Shown here: piece by piece, positions 13,940 to 21,377 of the stretch
Layout: each line of letters starts with the position of its first letter
How positions within the stretch are numbered: position 1 is the stretch's first letter
Assembly: GCF_014898155.1 (NCBI RefSeq)
Contig: NZ_CP062938.1
Location: 868,001 to 932,000, forward strand
DNA: 64,000 nt
Reading direction: 5' to 3'
Source: Bifidobacterium eulemuris
GTDB lineage: Bacteria > Actinomycetota > Actinomycetes > Actinomycetales > Bifidobacteriaceae
Program-made: the position numbers and the translations under genes
The notes under the pieces: model-generated
What the model was told of the DNA's origin: nothing
The model's input: only the letters and a program-made list of their open reading frames with translations
The model's database searches: none

Positions 13940-14304
13940 GATTCCTCCAAGATGATCCAGTCGGGATTCGTCCGGCACACCGCTTCGATTTCGGCCAGCA
14001 CGGAACGCGAATGATGGTCCCGATACCATGCCGTTTCGCGCGGCAATGCGATGGGCACGCTGGTGGCGGGCCACGCGTCCAACACGGGACGGATCCGGTT
14101 CACGGCCTGCTGGCCGGTCAATCCGTCCAAGTCCTTGATGTCCAAGCCGTGGTCGGCCCACGGCCTGTAGTCGTTGATGCTGACGGTGATGCGCCGGCCG
14201 AACTGGCGGGCGTCCGACCATTCGCCGTAATCCTCCTCCTTGCAGAGGGTGGACACCGTGTCGTCGGGCAGGTCGGGCCTATGCACGTACAGGTCGATGC
14301 TCAT
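13936..14304 (-). CDS. Hypothetical protein (122 aa)
   Basis: Starts MSIDLYVHRPDLPDD; central ITVSINDYRPWADHGLDI and a C-terminal helix ending NPDWIILEES. Reads as a compact alpha/beta domain similar in feel to other actinophage ORFans; no named family. Confidence 0.55.
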   Translation of the reverse strand: MSIDLYVHRPDLPDDTVSTLCKEEDYGEWSDARQFGRRITVSINDYRPWADHGLDIKDLDGLTGQQAVNRIRPVLDAWPATSVPIALPRETAWYRDHHSRSVLAEIEAVCRTNPDWIILEES

Positions 14305-14450
14305 TCCAGCACCTCCGTGTAGGTGCCGAGTTCGCCGTCGTACACCGCGTCGGCCAGCGAGTCCGCCTCGTAGATCCCGTCGTCCAACGCGCGCGATATC
14401 GCCTTGCTGAGCTGCGCGCGCGTGAAGATCTTCGCGTCATAGCCGCTCAT
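14301..14450 (-). CDS. Small hypothetical protein (49 aa)
   Basis: Starts MSGYDAKIFTRAQLSKAISR with a GGAGACG site and overlaps both neighbours by four bases. One amphipathic helix plus an acidic tail. Function unknown. Confidence 0.5.
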   Translation of the reverse strand: MSGYDAKIFTRAQLSKAISRALDDGIYEADSLADAVYDGELGTYTEVLE

Positions 14451-14710
14451 CGTTCGTCTCCTTCCAGAATCCCGTCGGGCGTGCAGCTCATCGCCGCGAC
14501 GCTGTTGTCCTGCCATTTGAAATTCGGCTCCTCGACGGTCAGGCACGTGTATTCCACACCGTCCACGACCGTGGAATGCACGCCCATCGTCTGCGCGGGT
14601 CGCACGCTCGCCTCGGCCAGCAGGTAGCCGCCCACGACGCTCAGCACGAGCGCCTGTATGAACACGACCACGACCGCGACCTTGGCCGCTATCGTCCAGT
14701 TCTCACCCAT
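14447..14710 (-). CDS. Small membrane-anchored protein (87 aa)
   Basis: One transmembrane helix near the N-terminus (AAKVAVVVVFIQALVLSVVG) followed by an exposed domain with two Cys (YTCLTVEE and MSCTPDG). Ribosome site GAAAGG. Possibly a periplasm-facing host-interaction protein. Overlaps the WhiB gene by eight bases. Confidence 0.55.
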   Translation of the reverse strand: MGENWTIAAKVAVVVVFIQALVLSVVGGYLLAEASVRPAQTMGVHSTVVDGVEYTCLTVEEPNFKWQDNSVAAMSCTPDGILEGDER

Positions 14711-15086
14711 CGGTTTCCTTTCGTTTGTCCGGTATCTGTTTTCTGAGCCGTCCGCCCCACACGCCGCACGTGGCATAGCCGCAGGCGCGCGTCATATCGG
14801 CGTAGCGTCCGCATTCCACGCTCACGGGACAGTCTTTGCACGTGTCCAACGCGGCGCGAACGCCGCCCATGGTGTCGCCCAGTTCGGGGAAGAACAGGTC
14901 GGTGTCCATGCCCAGGCACGCGGCCCGCGTCCACCAATCCGAGTTTCCGTTTCCACGGTCGGCCACCACATGCCCCGTTTCGTGATTCTTTATGCGTGTC
15001 GTTCGCCGTTCCCGTCGAACACGACTCCTTGCTAGGGTCGGGTCGTAAACGCCGTTCAGAGGGCCGCCCATAGGATTCGCGTTCAT
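14703..15086 (-). CDS. Phage WhiB-family Fe-S regulator
   Basis: Residues 48-110 hold the family layout: WWTRAACLGMDTDLFFPE, then CKDCPVSVEC and C in ACGYATCGVWGG. Four Cys of spacing C...C-x2-C-x5-C bind a 4Fe-4S cluster, and the GVWGG turn precedes the basic DNA-binding tail. WhiB proteins act with the principal sigma factor in actinobacteria, so this supports an actinobacterial host. Start MNANPMGG has GGAGG seven bases upstream. Phage WhiB members can interfere with host WhiB control. Confidence 0.85.
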   Translation of the reverse strand: MNANPMGGPLNGVYDPTLARSRVRRERRTTRIKNHETGHVVADRGNGNSDWWTRAACLGMDTDLFFPELGDTMGGVRAALDTCKDCPVSVECGRYADMTRACGYATCGVWGGRLRKQIPDKRKETDG

Positions 15087-15385
15087 ATGATGTCCTCCAC
15101 TCCGCGAATCCACCGGTAGCCGTAGCGCAGGCCGCGGGTGCAGATCGCCTCGCGGATGGAAGCGCCCGCGTCGCGCCCCTCGCGTCCGAACGCCCTCGCC
15201 GCCGCGTTCGCCGACGGGAACACCGCCACCAGCTCGCGCGTATCGGGATCCAACTGGCCGACCATCAGACTCGGGTCCGCCACGGCCGGCACGACCCGGC
15301 CGGCCGGCTTGTACTCGTATTCGCCCGCGCGCATCCGCTCGATCAGCTCGGTCTGCGCCATGCACAACTCCGTCAACCCGCTCAT
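15083..15385 (-). CDS. NUMOD1-like DNA-binding protein (100 aa)
   Basis: The C-terminal half (LVAVFPSANAAARAFG, ASIREAICTRGLRYGYRW) follows the NUMOD1 pattern: a strand, an S-x-A-A-AFG helix, then basic helix and GY-W ending. NUMOD1 motifs sit in homing nucleases and stand-alone phage DNA-binding proteins. No nuclease domain is present. Confidence 0.6.
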   Translation of the reverse strand: MSGLTELCMAQTELIERMRAGEYEYKPAGRVVPAVADPSLMVGQLDPDTRELVAVFPSANAAARAFGREGRDAGASIREAICTRGLRYGYRWIRGVEDII

Positions 15386-15894
15386 GCTTCGCCTCCCAAC
15401 ACATCCGACAGGGACAAACCATTGCTGCGGGCCGCGCCCGCGAAGCCCGGGCCGATACGCTTGGGCTTCGGTTTCGGCGGGGCCGATTCGAGACTGAAAC
15501 CTCGCGTGCGCTCCACCGCCTCGCGCACCGCCCGCTCGAACGGCACTCCCCTGTTGACCGCCTCGCGCACCAATTTCGGTGCCGCGCCCGGCCATGACTG
15601 GTCAGGGGTCGCGCCGGCACGCTCCAGCGCCCGCTGCACGTCATAGTCCGACAGCTTCGACGCGGGACGGCGTTTGACGATCAGCTCCACCAAATCGCCC
15701 GGCCTGACCATGCCGAACTCATGCGGCGTGCCGTACCAGTCCGCCACCGCGTCCAAACATTCCGCCTTCGTCACGTCCGGCAGCTTGCCGTTGACGACCT
15801 GCGCGAACAGCACCGCGTCCTCAAGGGTCGCGTTGCGATGGTCCAAATGCTTGATCGCGGTCATCAGGTCCCACGCGTCAACCTGTGAGAGCAT
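15382..15894 (-). CDS. Hypothetical protein behind the replisome organiser (170 aa)
   Basis: Start MLSQVDAWDLMTAIKHLDHR. It overlaps the end of the replisome organiser gene by 17 bp. Helical, with a Pro/Lys-rich segment (ESAPPKPKPKRIGPGF) near the C-terminus. By position it may be a helicase loader or other replication partner, but no ATPase motif is seen. Confidence 0.55.
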   Translation of the reverse strand: MLSQVDAWDLMTAIKHLDHRNATLEDAVLFAQVVNGKLPDVTKAECLDAVADWYGTPHEFGMVRPGDLVELIVKRRPASKLSDYDVQRALERAGATPDQSWPGAAPKLVREAVNRGVPFERAVREAVERTRGFSLESAPPKPKPKRIGPGFAGAARSNGLSLSDVLGGEA

Positions 15895-16822
15895 CGAAAC
15901 CACCTCCGATCTGGTTCTGTAGCTGTTGTTGTTCCTGCTGGACGAGTTGTTCGCGGATGCGCCGGTCCTCGTCCCATTCCGCCTGCGCCCGCTGCGCCTT
16001 CGGCACATAGCCGCCGCCGGTGGGTTTGCGCGCCGGTTTGGGCTTGTTCTTCCACCCGCCGTCGTGCAGCCACCAGCGGGCCTGCGGCGGATTGTCCAAT
16101 TGGGCGGCGAGCTGAGCGCCCGCGATGAGCGCCGCTATCGACGGACGGTCCTCCGTGCGGTGGATGACCTTGTGGAACTCGCGGCGGGCCGCGTCCTCGT
16201 AGTCGTGGTTCGGATACACCGCCCAGAACTTCTCGAAGTCGGGATCGCGGGGAATGACATCGCGCGCACGCGCGTAGGAAGGGTTATTACCACTCCCACT
16301 ATCACTACTACTCCCTTTACTACTACTAGACGGATTTGTGTCAGGGTCTGTGAGTGTCTGTGAGGAACTCACAGTCGTTGAAATTCCGCCGTTTTCGCTG
16401 TAGGGATTTGTGTCAGGGTCTGTGAGTGTCTGTGAGGAACTCACAGTGTCTGCGCGTTCCTCACAGAATCGGCTTGGTTCGATCCCCAGTTCCGGGGGTG
16501 ACTTGAGCGGGCACGCGCTCGGATTCGATATCTTCTGATACTCGCGGAACGTCGGTATCCACAACAGCCGCTTCCCCGCATACTCGTATCGGACGATGCA
16601 TCCCACACGCTCCAATTCGTCCAACGCGGCCTCGATTCGCGGCAGCGCCTCGTTGCCGTCGTAGGGCATGCACGCGCCTCTGATGAGACGCGCGTTGTCA
16701 CGGTTCACGCCGTTGTCCTGCACATAGCTCCACAGGCATTCGAACACGAATCTCGCATCCCACGACACGTTGCCCATGCTTTCGCTCTCGTAGAACTCAG
16801 GGCGGATGGTTCGTATTCTCAT
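15878..16822 (-). CDS. Phage replisome organiser / replication initiation protein
   Basis: 314 aa. The N-terminal 110 residues (MRIRTIRPEFYESESMGN, VSWDARFVFECLWSYVQDNG, then ALDELERVGCIVRYEYAGKR) form the winged-helix domain seen in phage replication initiators. A low-complexity linker (residues 125-175) contains TVSSSQTLTDPDTNP twice, encoded by a 72-bp-period repeat. A C-terminal domain (FWAVYPNHDYEDAARREF) and a Gln-rich tail follow. Order and linker repeat recall lambda O, where origin iterons lie inside the gene. Confidence 0.75.
   Translation of the reverse strand: MRIRTIRPEFYESESMGNVSWDARFVFECLWSYVQDNGVNRDNARLIRGACMPYDGNEALPRIEAALDELERVGCIVRYEYAGKRLLWIPTFREYQKISNPSACPLKSPPELGIEPSRFCEERADTVSSSQTLTDPDTNPYSENGGISTTVSSSQTLTDPDTNPSSSSKGSSSDSGSGNNPSYARARDVIPRDPDFEKFWAVYPNHDYEDAARREFHKVIHRTEDRPSIAALIAGAQLAAQLDNPPQARWWLHDGGWKNKPKPARKPTGGGYVPKAQRAQAEWDEDRRIREQLVQQEQQQLQNQIGGGFDALTG
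16332..16466. other. Candidate replication origin: phased iterons inside the initiator gene
   Basis: A 44-bp sequence occurs twice (16332-16375 and 16404-16447). Inside and after it, the heptamer CTGTGAG or its complement CTCACAG occurs seven times, starting at 16348, 16358, 16368, 16420, 16430, 16440 and 16460: mostly 10 or 20 bp apart, one helical turn. Beside it (16280-16330) is a purine/pyrimidine-asymmetric, AT-richer stretch. The location in the linker-coding part of an initiator gene matches the lambda-type arrangement. Confidence 0.5.
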
Positions 16823-16829
16823 GGTTCGC

Positions 16830-17393
16830 TCACATTCTTTCCTGCGCAAGACGCATGGCCTCATCCATACGGTTGCCGACAACCCCGGCCGCATACCTGA
16901 ACACCTTGTATCGCGGCAATCGACCGTTGTCGCTTTTCTCCCTGGCTATCTGGAACGCGTATTCGATGTACGATTCGGGAACATCGATCTTGAACCAGTA
17001 GCGCGCAGTGCTTTTCCAGTTATCAGGCAGAACGAAGCAATGCGTGTCATCCACGGCGGTGATCGATTGCCACATGTCCAACACCATCGAGACGTAATCA
17101 CCCTCGTTCTCAATGTCCGCCTCCACCCATGAGCGCGTCATTCTCAGCAAGTCCCTGAATTTCAACGCGCTTTCCGACACATCGGACACCAGCGGCTCGT
17201 CCGGGTTGATGGACGATTTGCCTGAATTACATTCCATGCAGCACGCCACAAGGTTCTCAGCCTCGTCCAGCCCTCCGAGCGCTTGTGGCACCACGTGGTC
17301 GATGGTCAGTTCCACATCGCTCCTATGGCAGTACTTGCACGTGTAGTTGTCACGTCGAAGGATTTCGAATCTCAATCTTTTGGAAACAGCCAT
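16830..17393 (-). CDS. HNH endonuclease
   Basis: N-terminal HNH fold: RRDNYTCKYCHRSDVE, then LTIDHVVPQALGG and ENLVACCMECNSGKS, giving the catalytic His pair, the Asn and the two zinc-binding CxxC knuckles. The C-terminal 110 residues are a helical accessory region ending in a basic stretch (RYKVFRYAAGVVGNRMDEA). It lies next to the replication initiator. It could be a free-standing homing nuclease or a replication/packaging nick enzyme. Confidence 0.85.
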   Translation of the reverse strand: MAVSKRLRFEILRRDNYTCKYCHRSDVELTIDHVVPQALGGLDEAENLVACCMECNSGKSSINPDEPLVSDVSESALKFRDLLRMTRSWVEADIENEGDYVSMVLDMWQSITAVDDTHCFVLPDNWKSTARYWFKIDVPESYIEYAFQIAREKSDNGRLPRYKVFRYAAGVVGNRMDEAMRLAQERM

Positions 17394-17404
17394 TCTTGTT
17401 CTCC

Positions 17405-17719
17405 TTAGAAAATGTCTGGATCGTCGTCGTGCCGGTAGTGGTATGCGGCCCACCGGTTGTATAGGCCCAACGCCTTGCGGCTTGACTTCTGGAATCCCGT
17501 GGCCCAGTCGGATTCGCCGCATGGACAGTGCAGATACCATCCGTAGGTGCCGATGCGCATGCCCCGCAGACGATCGTCGCGGCGCATCCACGTCCAGTTG
17601 TAGAAGTACTGGGACGAAGGAAGATGCCAGACCATTCCGCCTACGATGAATGGCAGACAGCGCTTCTGATAGGCGAGCTTCGGCATCTGCCCGCAGTAGG
17701 GGCATGGGAGCAGTCTCAT
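17405..17719 (-). CDS. Lar-like zinc-ribbon protein (104 aa)
   Basis: CPYCGQMPKLAY at the N-terminus and GWYLHCPCGESDWATGFQK later, followed by ALGLYNRWA, match the Lar-type layout also seen at 12417. The two copies are diverged. Central insertion rich in Trp and Arg. Possible restriction-alleviation role, not proven in this group. Confidence 0.55.
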   Translation of the reverse strand: MRLLPCPYCGQMPKLAYQKRCLPFIVGGMVWHLPSSQYFYNWTWMRRDDRLRGMRIGTYGWYLHCPCGESDWATGFQKSSRKALGLYNRWAAYHYRHDDDPDIF

Positions 17720-17730
17720 ACGAGTTCCTT

Positions 17731-17940
17731 TCAGCATGTGAGGAAGGTGGCGACGCATATGGTGAGGAAGAACGCGCCCAGGATCATCAGGAACCCGAAC
17801 GCCATAGCCAAATCGAACGCGCCGGCGGTGTTCTCGAAGCAGCCCAATGCGGCCATGAATATGAGCGCCAGACCACCAGCGAGCAGGATCAGCGTGGTCA
17901 GTGCCGCGAGTATGGGCGCAATGATTTCACCCAAGCTCAT
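17731..17940 (-). CDS. Small two-helix membrane protein (69 aa)
   Basis: Two long hydrophobic segments (LAALTTLILLAGGLALIFMA and MAFGFLMILGAFFLTICVA) separated by a short loop with one Cys. First of three consecutive genes for small membrane proteins. Holin-like in shape, but an early-operon position argues against lysis; superinfection exclusion is a possibility. Confidence 0.6.
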   Translation of the reverse strand: MSLGEIIAPILAALTTLILLAGGLALIFMAALGCFENTAGAFDLAMAFGFLMILGAFFLTICVATFLTC

Positions 17941-18008
17941 GATCGGCCTCCAATCCATGCGATGAGCACGGTCAGGCCGACCAATAGCACGGCTATGACG
18001 GTCTGCAT
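17937..18008 (-). CDS. Single-span membrane peptide (23 aa)
   Basis: Tiny frame with GGAGG just upstream, encoding MQTVIAVLLVGLTVLIAWIG and three more residues: almost entirely one transmembrane helix. The stop overlaps the next ATG (ATGA) and its start overlaps the preceding stop, so it is coupled on both sides. An ATG three bases upstream is an alternative. Missed by standard gene-length limits. Confidence 0.55.
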   Translation of the reverse strand: MQTVIAVLLVGLTVLIAWIGGRS

Positions 18009-18352
18009 CATTCCTCCGCCTCCGTGTACGGGTTGACGGCCGAACTCATGCTGAACATGTGGCGTCCGCCCGCGTAAAAGCCCTCGGCCCACGCCTCTTC
18101 CCGCGCTTCGCGGATCAGGTCGGGCATCACATGGTCCAAGAACGCTTCGATGCCGAGGGCGGTGAGGAACCAGCAGAGCACGAACATGTAGAACACGGCC
18201 ATGCCCGTATCGCCGTTGATGGTTTTGACCACGAGTCCTGTCAGCGCGAGCAGCGTCCACGCGAACTCCAACACGTAATGCCGGCGCACCCAGCTGAAGC
18301 CGCGGTCGAAAGCGTCCATGGCCTTCATCCAAGGTTTGCGATTGTCGTTCAT
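18008..18352 (-). CDS. Two-helix membrane protein (114 aa)
   Basis: A basic N-terminus is followed by two hydrophobic segments (FAWTLLALTGLVVKTI and AVFYMFVLCWFLTALGIEAF) and an acidic C-terminal tail. Co-translated with the 23-aa peptide and the 69-aa protein. The trio may form one membrane complex. Confidence 0.55.
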   Translation of the reverse strand: MNDNRKPWMKAMDAFDRGFSWVRRHYVLEFAWTLLALTGLVVKTINGDTGMAVFYMFVLCWFLTALGIEAFLDHVMPDLIREAREEAWAEGFYAGGRHMFSMSSAVNPYTEAEE

Positions 18353-18849
18353 GATTCCTCCTTGGTTTCCTCTTCCGGCCCCAACGGCAATCCGTCGTTG
18401 AGGATGACCGCGAACACGCGCAGCGGTATCCACACAAGGCCGAGCTTGGACGACTTCAACGGCTGGCTTACGGTGCGCGCGAGCGTCGCGAACGACGGTT
18501 CGCTGCGCTCGAGGAACCGGTCGAGCATGATGTCCTGCATAATCGCGTATTGGGATCCCATCTTCTTGACGCCGAATCCCTCGCGGTGTTTGATGAGCAC
18601 GGCGAGCGTGGCATCGAGGTTGCCGGCCTCGTCCACCGCTTCGGACCATTGCTTATCGACTGCAAGCTCCTGAGTGTCCTTGCATTCGACGCACACACGC
18701 TGGCCGTGATGCCACACGTTGGTCAGGTCGCCTTTGTCTTTGTTGCCTGACAGCACCATGCGTTGGATCTGCCTGTCGTCCAATGCCCATTGAAGGTATT
18801 CGACCACGGCCGATTCCCACGCGGTGCCCTTCTTTTTCGACTTGCTCAT
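18349..18849 (-). CDS. PDDEXK-type nuclease, possibly resolvase-like (166 aa)
   Basis: N-terminal KKGTAWESAVVEYLQWAL, then KDKGDLTNVWHHGQRVCVECKD: the D...E-x-K catalytic pattern of the restriction-endonuclease-like fold, with the E of the first helix also in place. Size and layout resemble phage Holliday-junction resolvases and RecB-like nucleases. It lies in the recombination/replication section near SSB and ERF. Confidence 0.65.
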   Translation of the reverse strand: MSKSKKKGTAWESAVVEYLQWALDDRQIQRMVLSGNKDKGDLTNVWHHGQRVCVECKDTQELAVDKQWSEAVDEAGNLDATLAVLIKHREGFGVKKMGSQYAIMQDIMLDRFLERSEPSFATLARTVSQPLKSSKLGLVWIPLRVFAVILNDGLPLGPEEETKEES

Positions 18850-19088
18850 TGAGCGTCCCTTTCCTTGTCTGAGATGAGACAGTCCAACTCGGCGGGGTTG
18901 ATGCGTTCCAGATGGGTCTCTTCCGGGTTGACGTGGATTTTGTCGCTGGTCGCGACCGTCCACTGGTCGCCCCACAGCATGTCCGCGTACAGCCATATGC
19001 CTTCGGTTGTTTTGAGCCAGTAGTCGCCGTCCTCGTCTTGGTAGAATCCGGGTTCGAGTTTCGGTCTTTCCAATGTGGTCCGCGCCAT
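18846..19088 (-). CDS. Small beta-rich protein (80 aa) sharing a domain with the gene at 20658
   Basis: EPGFYQDEDGDYWLKTTEG in the first half resembles EPGLYKDKDGDVWILDQAK near the end of the 239-aa protein at 20658-21377. The repeated module is short and Trp/Tyr-rich. Function unknown. Overlaps neighbours by one to four bases. Confidence 0.55.
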   Translation of the reverse strand: MARTTLERPKLEPGFYQDEDGDYWLKTTEGIWLYADMLWGDQWTVATSDKIHVNPEETHLERINPAELDCLISDKERDAQ

Positions 19089-19249
19089 CACCAGCCTCCT
19101 AGGTCGTGCGCGTCGTTGAACGACGCATGGTATTCGAGTGCTTCCTCTTCGCATTCCGGGCACGGCTGCGAACGGAACGGATACAGGCCGCATCCGTGCT
19201 TCGGGCACACATCCGGCTCGTCCAACGGCGGTTCAAACGGTCGGCTCAT
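19088..19249 (-). CDS. Zinc-ribbon protein (53 aa)
   Basis: VCPKHGCGLYPFR and QPCPECEEEAL supply a Cys/His zinc ribbon; the rest is acidic. It lies 13 bases after the SSB gene and overlaps the next start (TGATG). Confidence 0.55.
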   Translation of the reverse strand: MSRPFEPPLDEPDVCPKHGCGLYPFRSQPCPECEEEALEYHASFNDAHDLGGW

Positions 19250-19262
19250 TGCTCCCACCGTC

Positions 19263-19898
19263 CTAAAATTCCGGTTCTTCGCTGCCGGCCGGCGCGCCGA
19301 AGTCCGCGGCTCCGCCGAACGTGCTGAACCCGCCAGACTGCTGGCCCCACGGGTCCGACGCGGCGGGACGTGACGCCTCGGCCATCGCGGCCTGTTGGCT
19401 GAACGGATCCTGTGGCGTGTTCGGCAGCGTCTGCTGGCCTTGCGCGGGCTGAGCGCCACCGAACGGACTGTTGTTCGAGAATCCCGGATTACCGCCGAAG
19501 CCCGCACCGCCCGAATAGCCCTGACCGTTGTTGCCCGCCTGTTGGCGTTGCACTTGGGCGGTCGCATACCTGAGGGACGGGCCGATCTCGTCCACCTGCA
19601 ACTCCATCACGGTGCGGTTGCTTCCGTCGTTCGCCTGATAGGAACGCTGCTGCAACCGGCCCTGCGCGATGACGCGCATACCCTTGCGCAGGGATTGCGC
19701 GCAATGGGACGCCATGTCGTTCCACGCGCTGCAGCGCATGAACAACGCCTGCCCGTCCTCCCAAGAGTTCGTCTGCCGGTTGAACGCCCTCGGGGTCGAA
19801 GCGATGCTGAAGTTCGCGACCTGCGACTGTCCCGCCTGCCTGACCTCGGGATCGCCGGTCAGATTGCCGATGATCGTGAGAATCGTCTCGTTAGCCAT
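19263..19898 (-). CDS. ssb: Single-stranded DNA-binding protein
   Basis: N-terminal OB fold: LTIIGNLTGDPEVRQAG, VANFSIASTPRAFNRQT, ALFMRCSAWNDMASHCAQSL, KGMRVIAQGRLQQRSYQ. A long Gln/Gly-rich linker follows, ending in an acidic tip EEPEF equivalent to the DDIPF-like tail that recruits partners. 211 aa fits the actinobacterial SSB size. Phage copy serving replication and ERF-dependent recombination. Confidence 0.9.
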   Translation of the reverse strand: MANETILTIIGNLTGDPEVRQAGQSQVANFSIASTPRAFNRQTNSWEDGQALFMRCSAWNDMASHCAQSLRKGMRVIAQGRLQQRSYQANDGSNRTVMELQVDEIGPSLRYATAQVQRQQAGNNGQGYSGGAGFGGNPGFSNNSPFGGAQPAQGQQTLPNTPQDPFSQQAAMAEASRPAASDPWGQQSGGFSTFGGAADFGAPAGSEEPEF

Positions 19899-19912
19899 GA
19901 TTGTCTCCTTTC

Positions 19913-20497
19913 CTAGTTGCCGCGCAAAGGCACTATGACCGCGTCCACCGAATCCAGTTGGCCGCCCACATGCCACACGCAGTGCGCCTTGGTCGTCTTG
20001 AGCCCCTTCTTCGTCGGGGAAAGCCTCAACACGCCCTGATTCCTGAACGGGTTGATGATCTTGTCGATCAGATGTAGGAACTCCGGTTCGAACGCGACGT
20101 GTTCGAACCGTTTGATCGTCTTGTCTTTCTTGAACAGGTCGGCCATCGTCCGCCCGTTGCCCATGTCGCGCCATCCCGTGTGATGCTCGTCCGGCTCATG
20201 CCAGTAGGCCGCGTCGTACAATGGGAACGGCTCTTTGGATTCGCCGTGCAGCCAGTCCATGAACCGGCAGGAGCCGTCCATGTCGAGCGGAATGTACGCG
20301 CCATCCGGCAATTCGGGCACGCCTTTGAGATCCCAGCGGATGCATACGAAACGGTTCGACGCATACGCCTTCCCGCCGATATGCCAGATGTTTAACAGCT
20401 TGCAAAGATTGCCGGCCTTCAACAGTTTCAGCAGGGCCTTTCCTTGACGGTGGTTCAGCACGGCGTTGCCGTTCCTCACACCGGTGTTCTCGCTCAT
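19913..20497 (-). CDS. Hypothetical replication-region protein (194 aa)
   Basis: Start MSENTGVRNGNAVLNHRQGK. Mixed alpha/beta sequence with RFVCIRWDLKGVPELPDG and a C-terminal THP-like strand region (AHCVWHVGGQLDSVDAVIV). It lies just upstream of SSB. No family recognised; a DNA-metabolism role is likely from position. Confidence 0.55.
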   Translation of the reverse strand: MSENTGVRNGNAVLNHRQGKALLKLLKAGNLCKLLNIWHIGGKAYASNRFVCIRWDLKGVPELPDGAYIPLDMDGSCRFMDWLHGESKEPFPLYDAAYWHEPDEHHTGWRDMGNGRTMADLFKKDKTIKRFEHVAFEPEFLHLIDKIINPFRNQGVLRLSPTKKGLKTTKAHCVWHVGGQLDSVDAVIVPLRGN

Positions 20498-20658
20498 GAT
20501 CGCCTCCCTTGTTTCGCTTCGTCCTTGTGCTGGCAGCTGAGCCAATGACCCCACCGTTTCGCGCAATCCATGCGCCCGCAGTCCGGACACAATGGAGTCA
20601 CGCCGGGAGGAAGGCAGTTGATGCAGCTGCATCCGTTACGCTTGTCGTTGAAGGCCAC
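20494..20658 (-). CDS. Cysteine-rich small protein (54 aa)
   Basis: GTG start (VAFNDKRNGCSCINC) overlapping the upstream TAG, with GAGGTGG four bases before it. Seven Cys (GCSCINC, CPDCGRMDC, SCQH) plus His for one or two zinc sites. No larger product is credible in this frame. Confidence 0.5.
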   Translation of the reverse strand: MAFNDKRNGCSCINCLPPGVTPLCPDCGRMDCAKRWGHWLSCQHKDEAKQGRRS

Positions 20659-21377
20659 TAGTCCACCTCGATCCGCGTGAACGGGGCAAAGAAAATGGGC
20701 ACATGATGTCGCCGATTGTCTAAGCTCGCCCATCCGCCTGCGCCCCCCAGCAAATACCAGTCTTTGGCTTGGTCCAGAATCCAAACGTCGCCGTCCTTGT
20801 CCTTGTACAAGCCCGGTTCGGTTGGCATCGCAGGCGTATCGGGTTCGGTCGTTTTCGGACGCAGCGCATAATCGAACACCCAGTGTTTGCTGACATGCTG
20901 TCCACCGATGTTGCACCAATGCTCTTCGAAAAGCGGTCTTTCCATAGGGCCGCTGAGCTTGGCGAGCGGTTCGCTGTCACGGAAGAAGTGCACGATGTCG
21001 CCTTCCCGCACCTGCTCCCAGTCCTCGATGCGCTCCATCTCAGGCTCTTCGGGTTCGACGGCAGGTTCGTCCGGCTCGGGCTTCGCATCCCACACCACGA
21101 GGTTCTGCACGTCCTTGGTGAGGTGTTCGGCGGTCGTCGCGAAACCGGTGGTATTCGCGAACAGTACGACGAACTCGTCGGCCAGCCCATCGGCGTCACG
21201 CGTCACCACGCCGTACGTGTGCACGTTATCCTCGTACGCCACTTGGCATGCGGCGCACTGGCACACGCCGTTCGGACCATTGAACAGTTCGATGGTGCCG
21301 GCGCAATGCTCGCCGTCATGGTCGAACTCGGCCCACATGCCACGCTTCGCACACCTAAAATCAACCCGATTGCTCAT
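20658..21377 (-). CDS. Two-part hypothetical protein (239 aa)
   Basis: N-terminal portion with Cys (CAGTIELFNGPNGVCQCAAC), an acidic Pro/Glu linker (EPDEPAVEPEEPEMERIED), then a beta-rich section, and finally an EPGLYKDKDGDVWI module shared with the 80-aa protein at 18846. It overlaps the ERF gene by 17 bases. Function unknown. Confidence 0.55.
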   Translation of the reverse strand: MSNRVDFRCAKRGMWAEFDHDGEHCAGTIELFNGPNGVCQCAACQVAYEDNVHTYGVVTRDADGLADEFVVLFANTTGFATTAEHLTKDVQNLVVWDAKPEPDEPAVEPEEPEMERIEDWEQVREGDIVHFFRDSEPLAKLSGPMERPLFEEHWCNIGGQHVSKHWVFDYALRPKTTEPDTPAMPTEPGLYKDKDGDVWILDQAKDWYLLGGAGGWASLDNRRHHVPIFFAPFTRIEVD

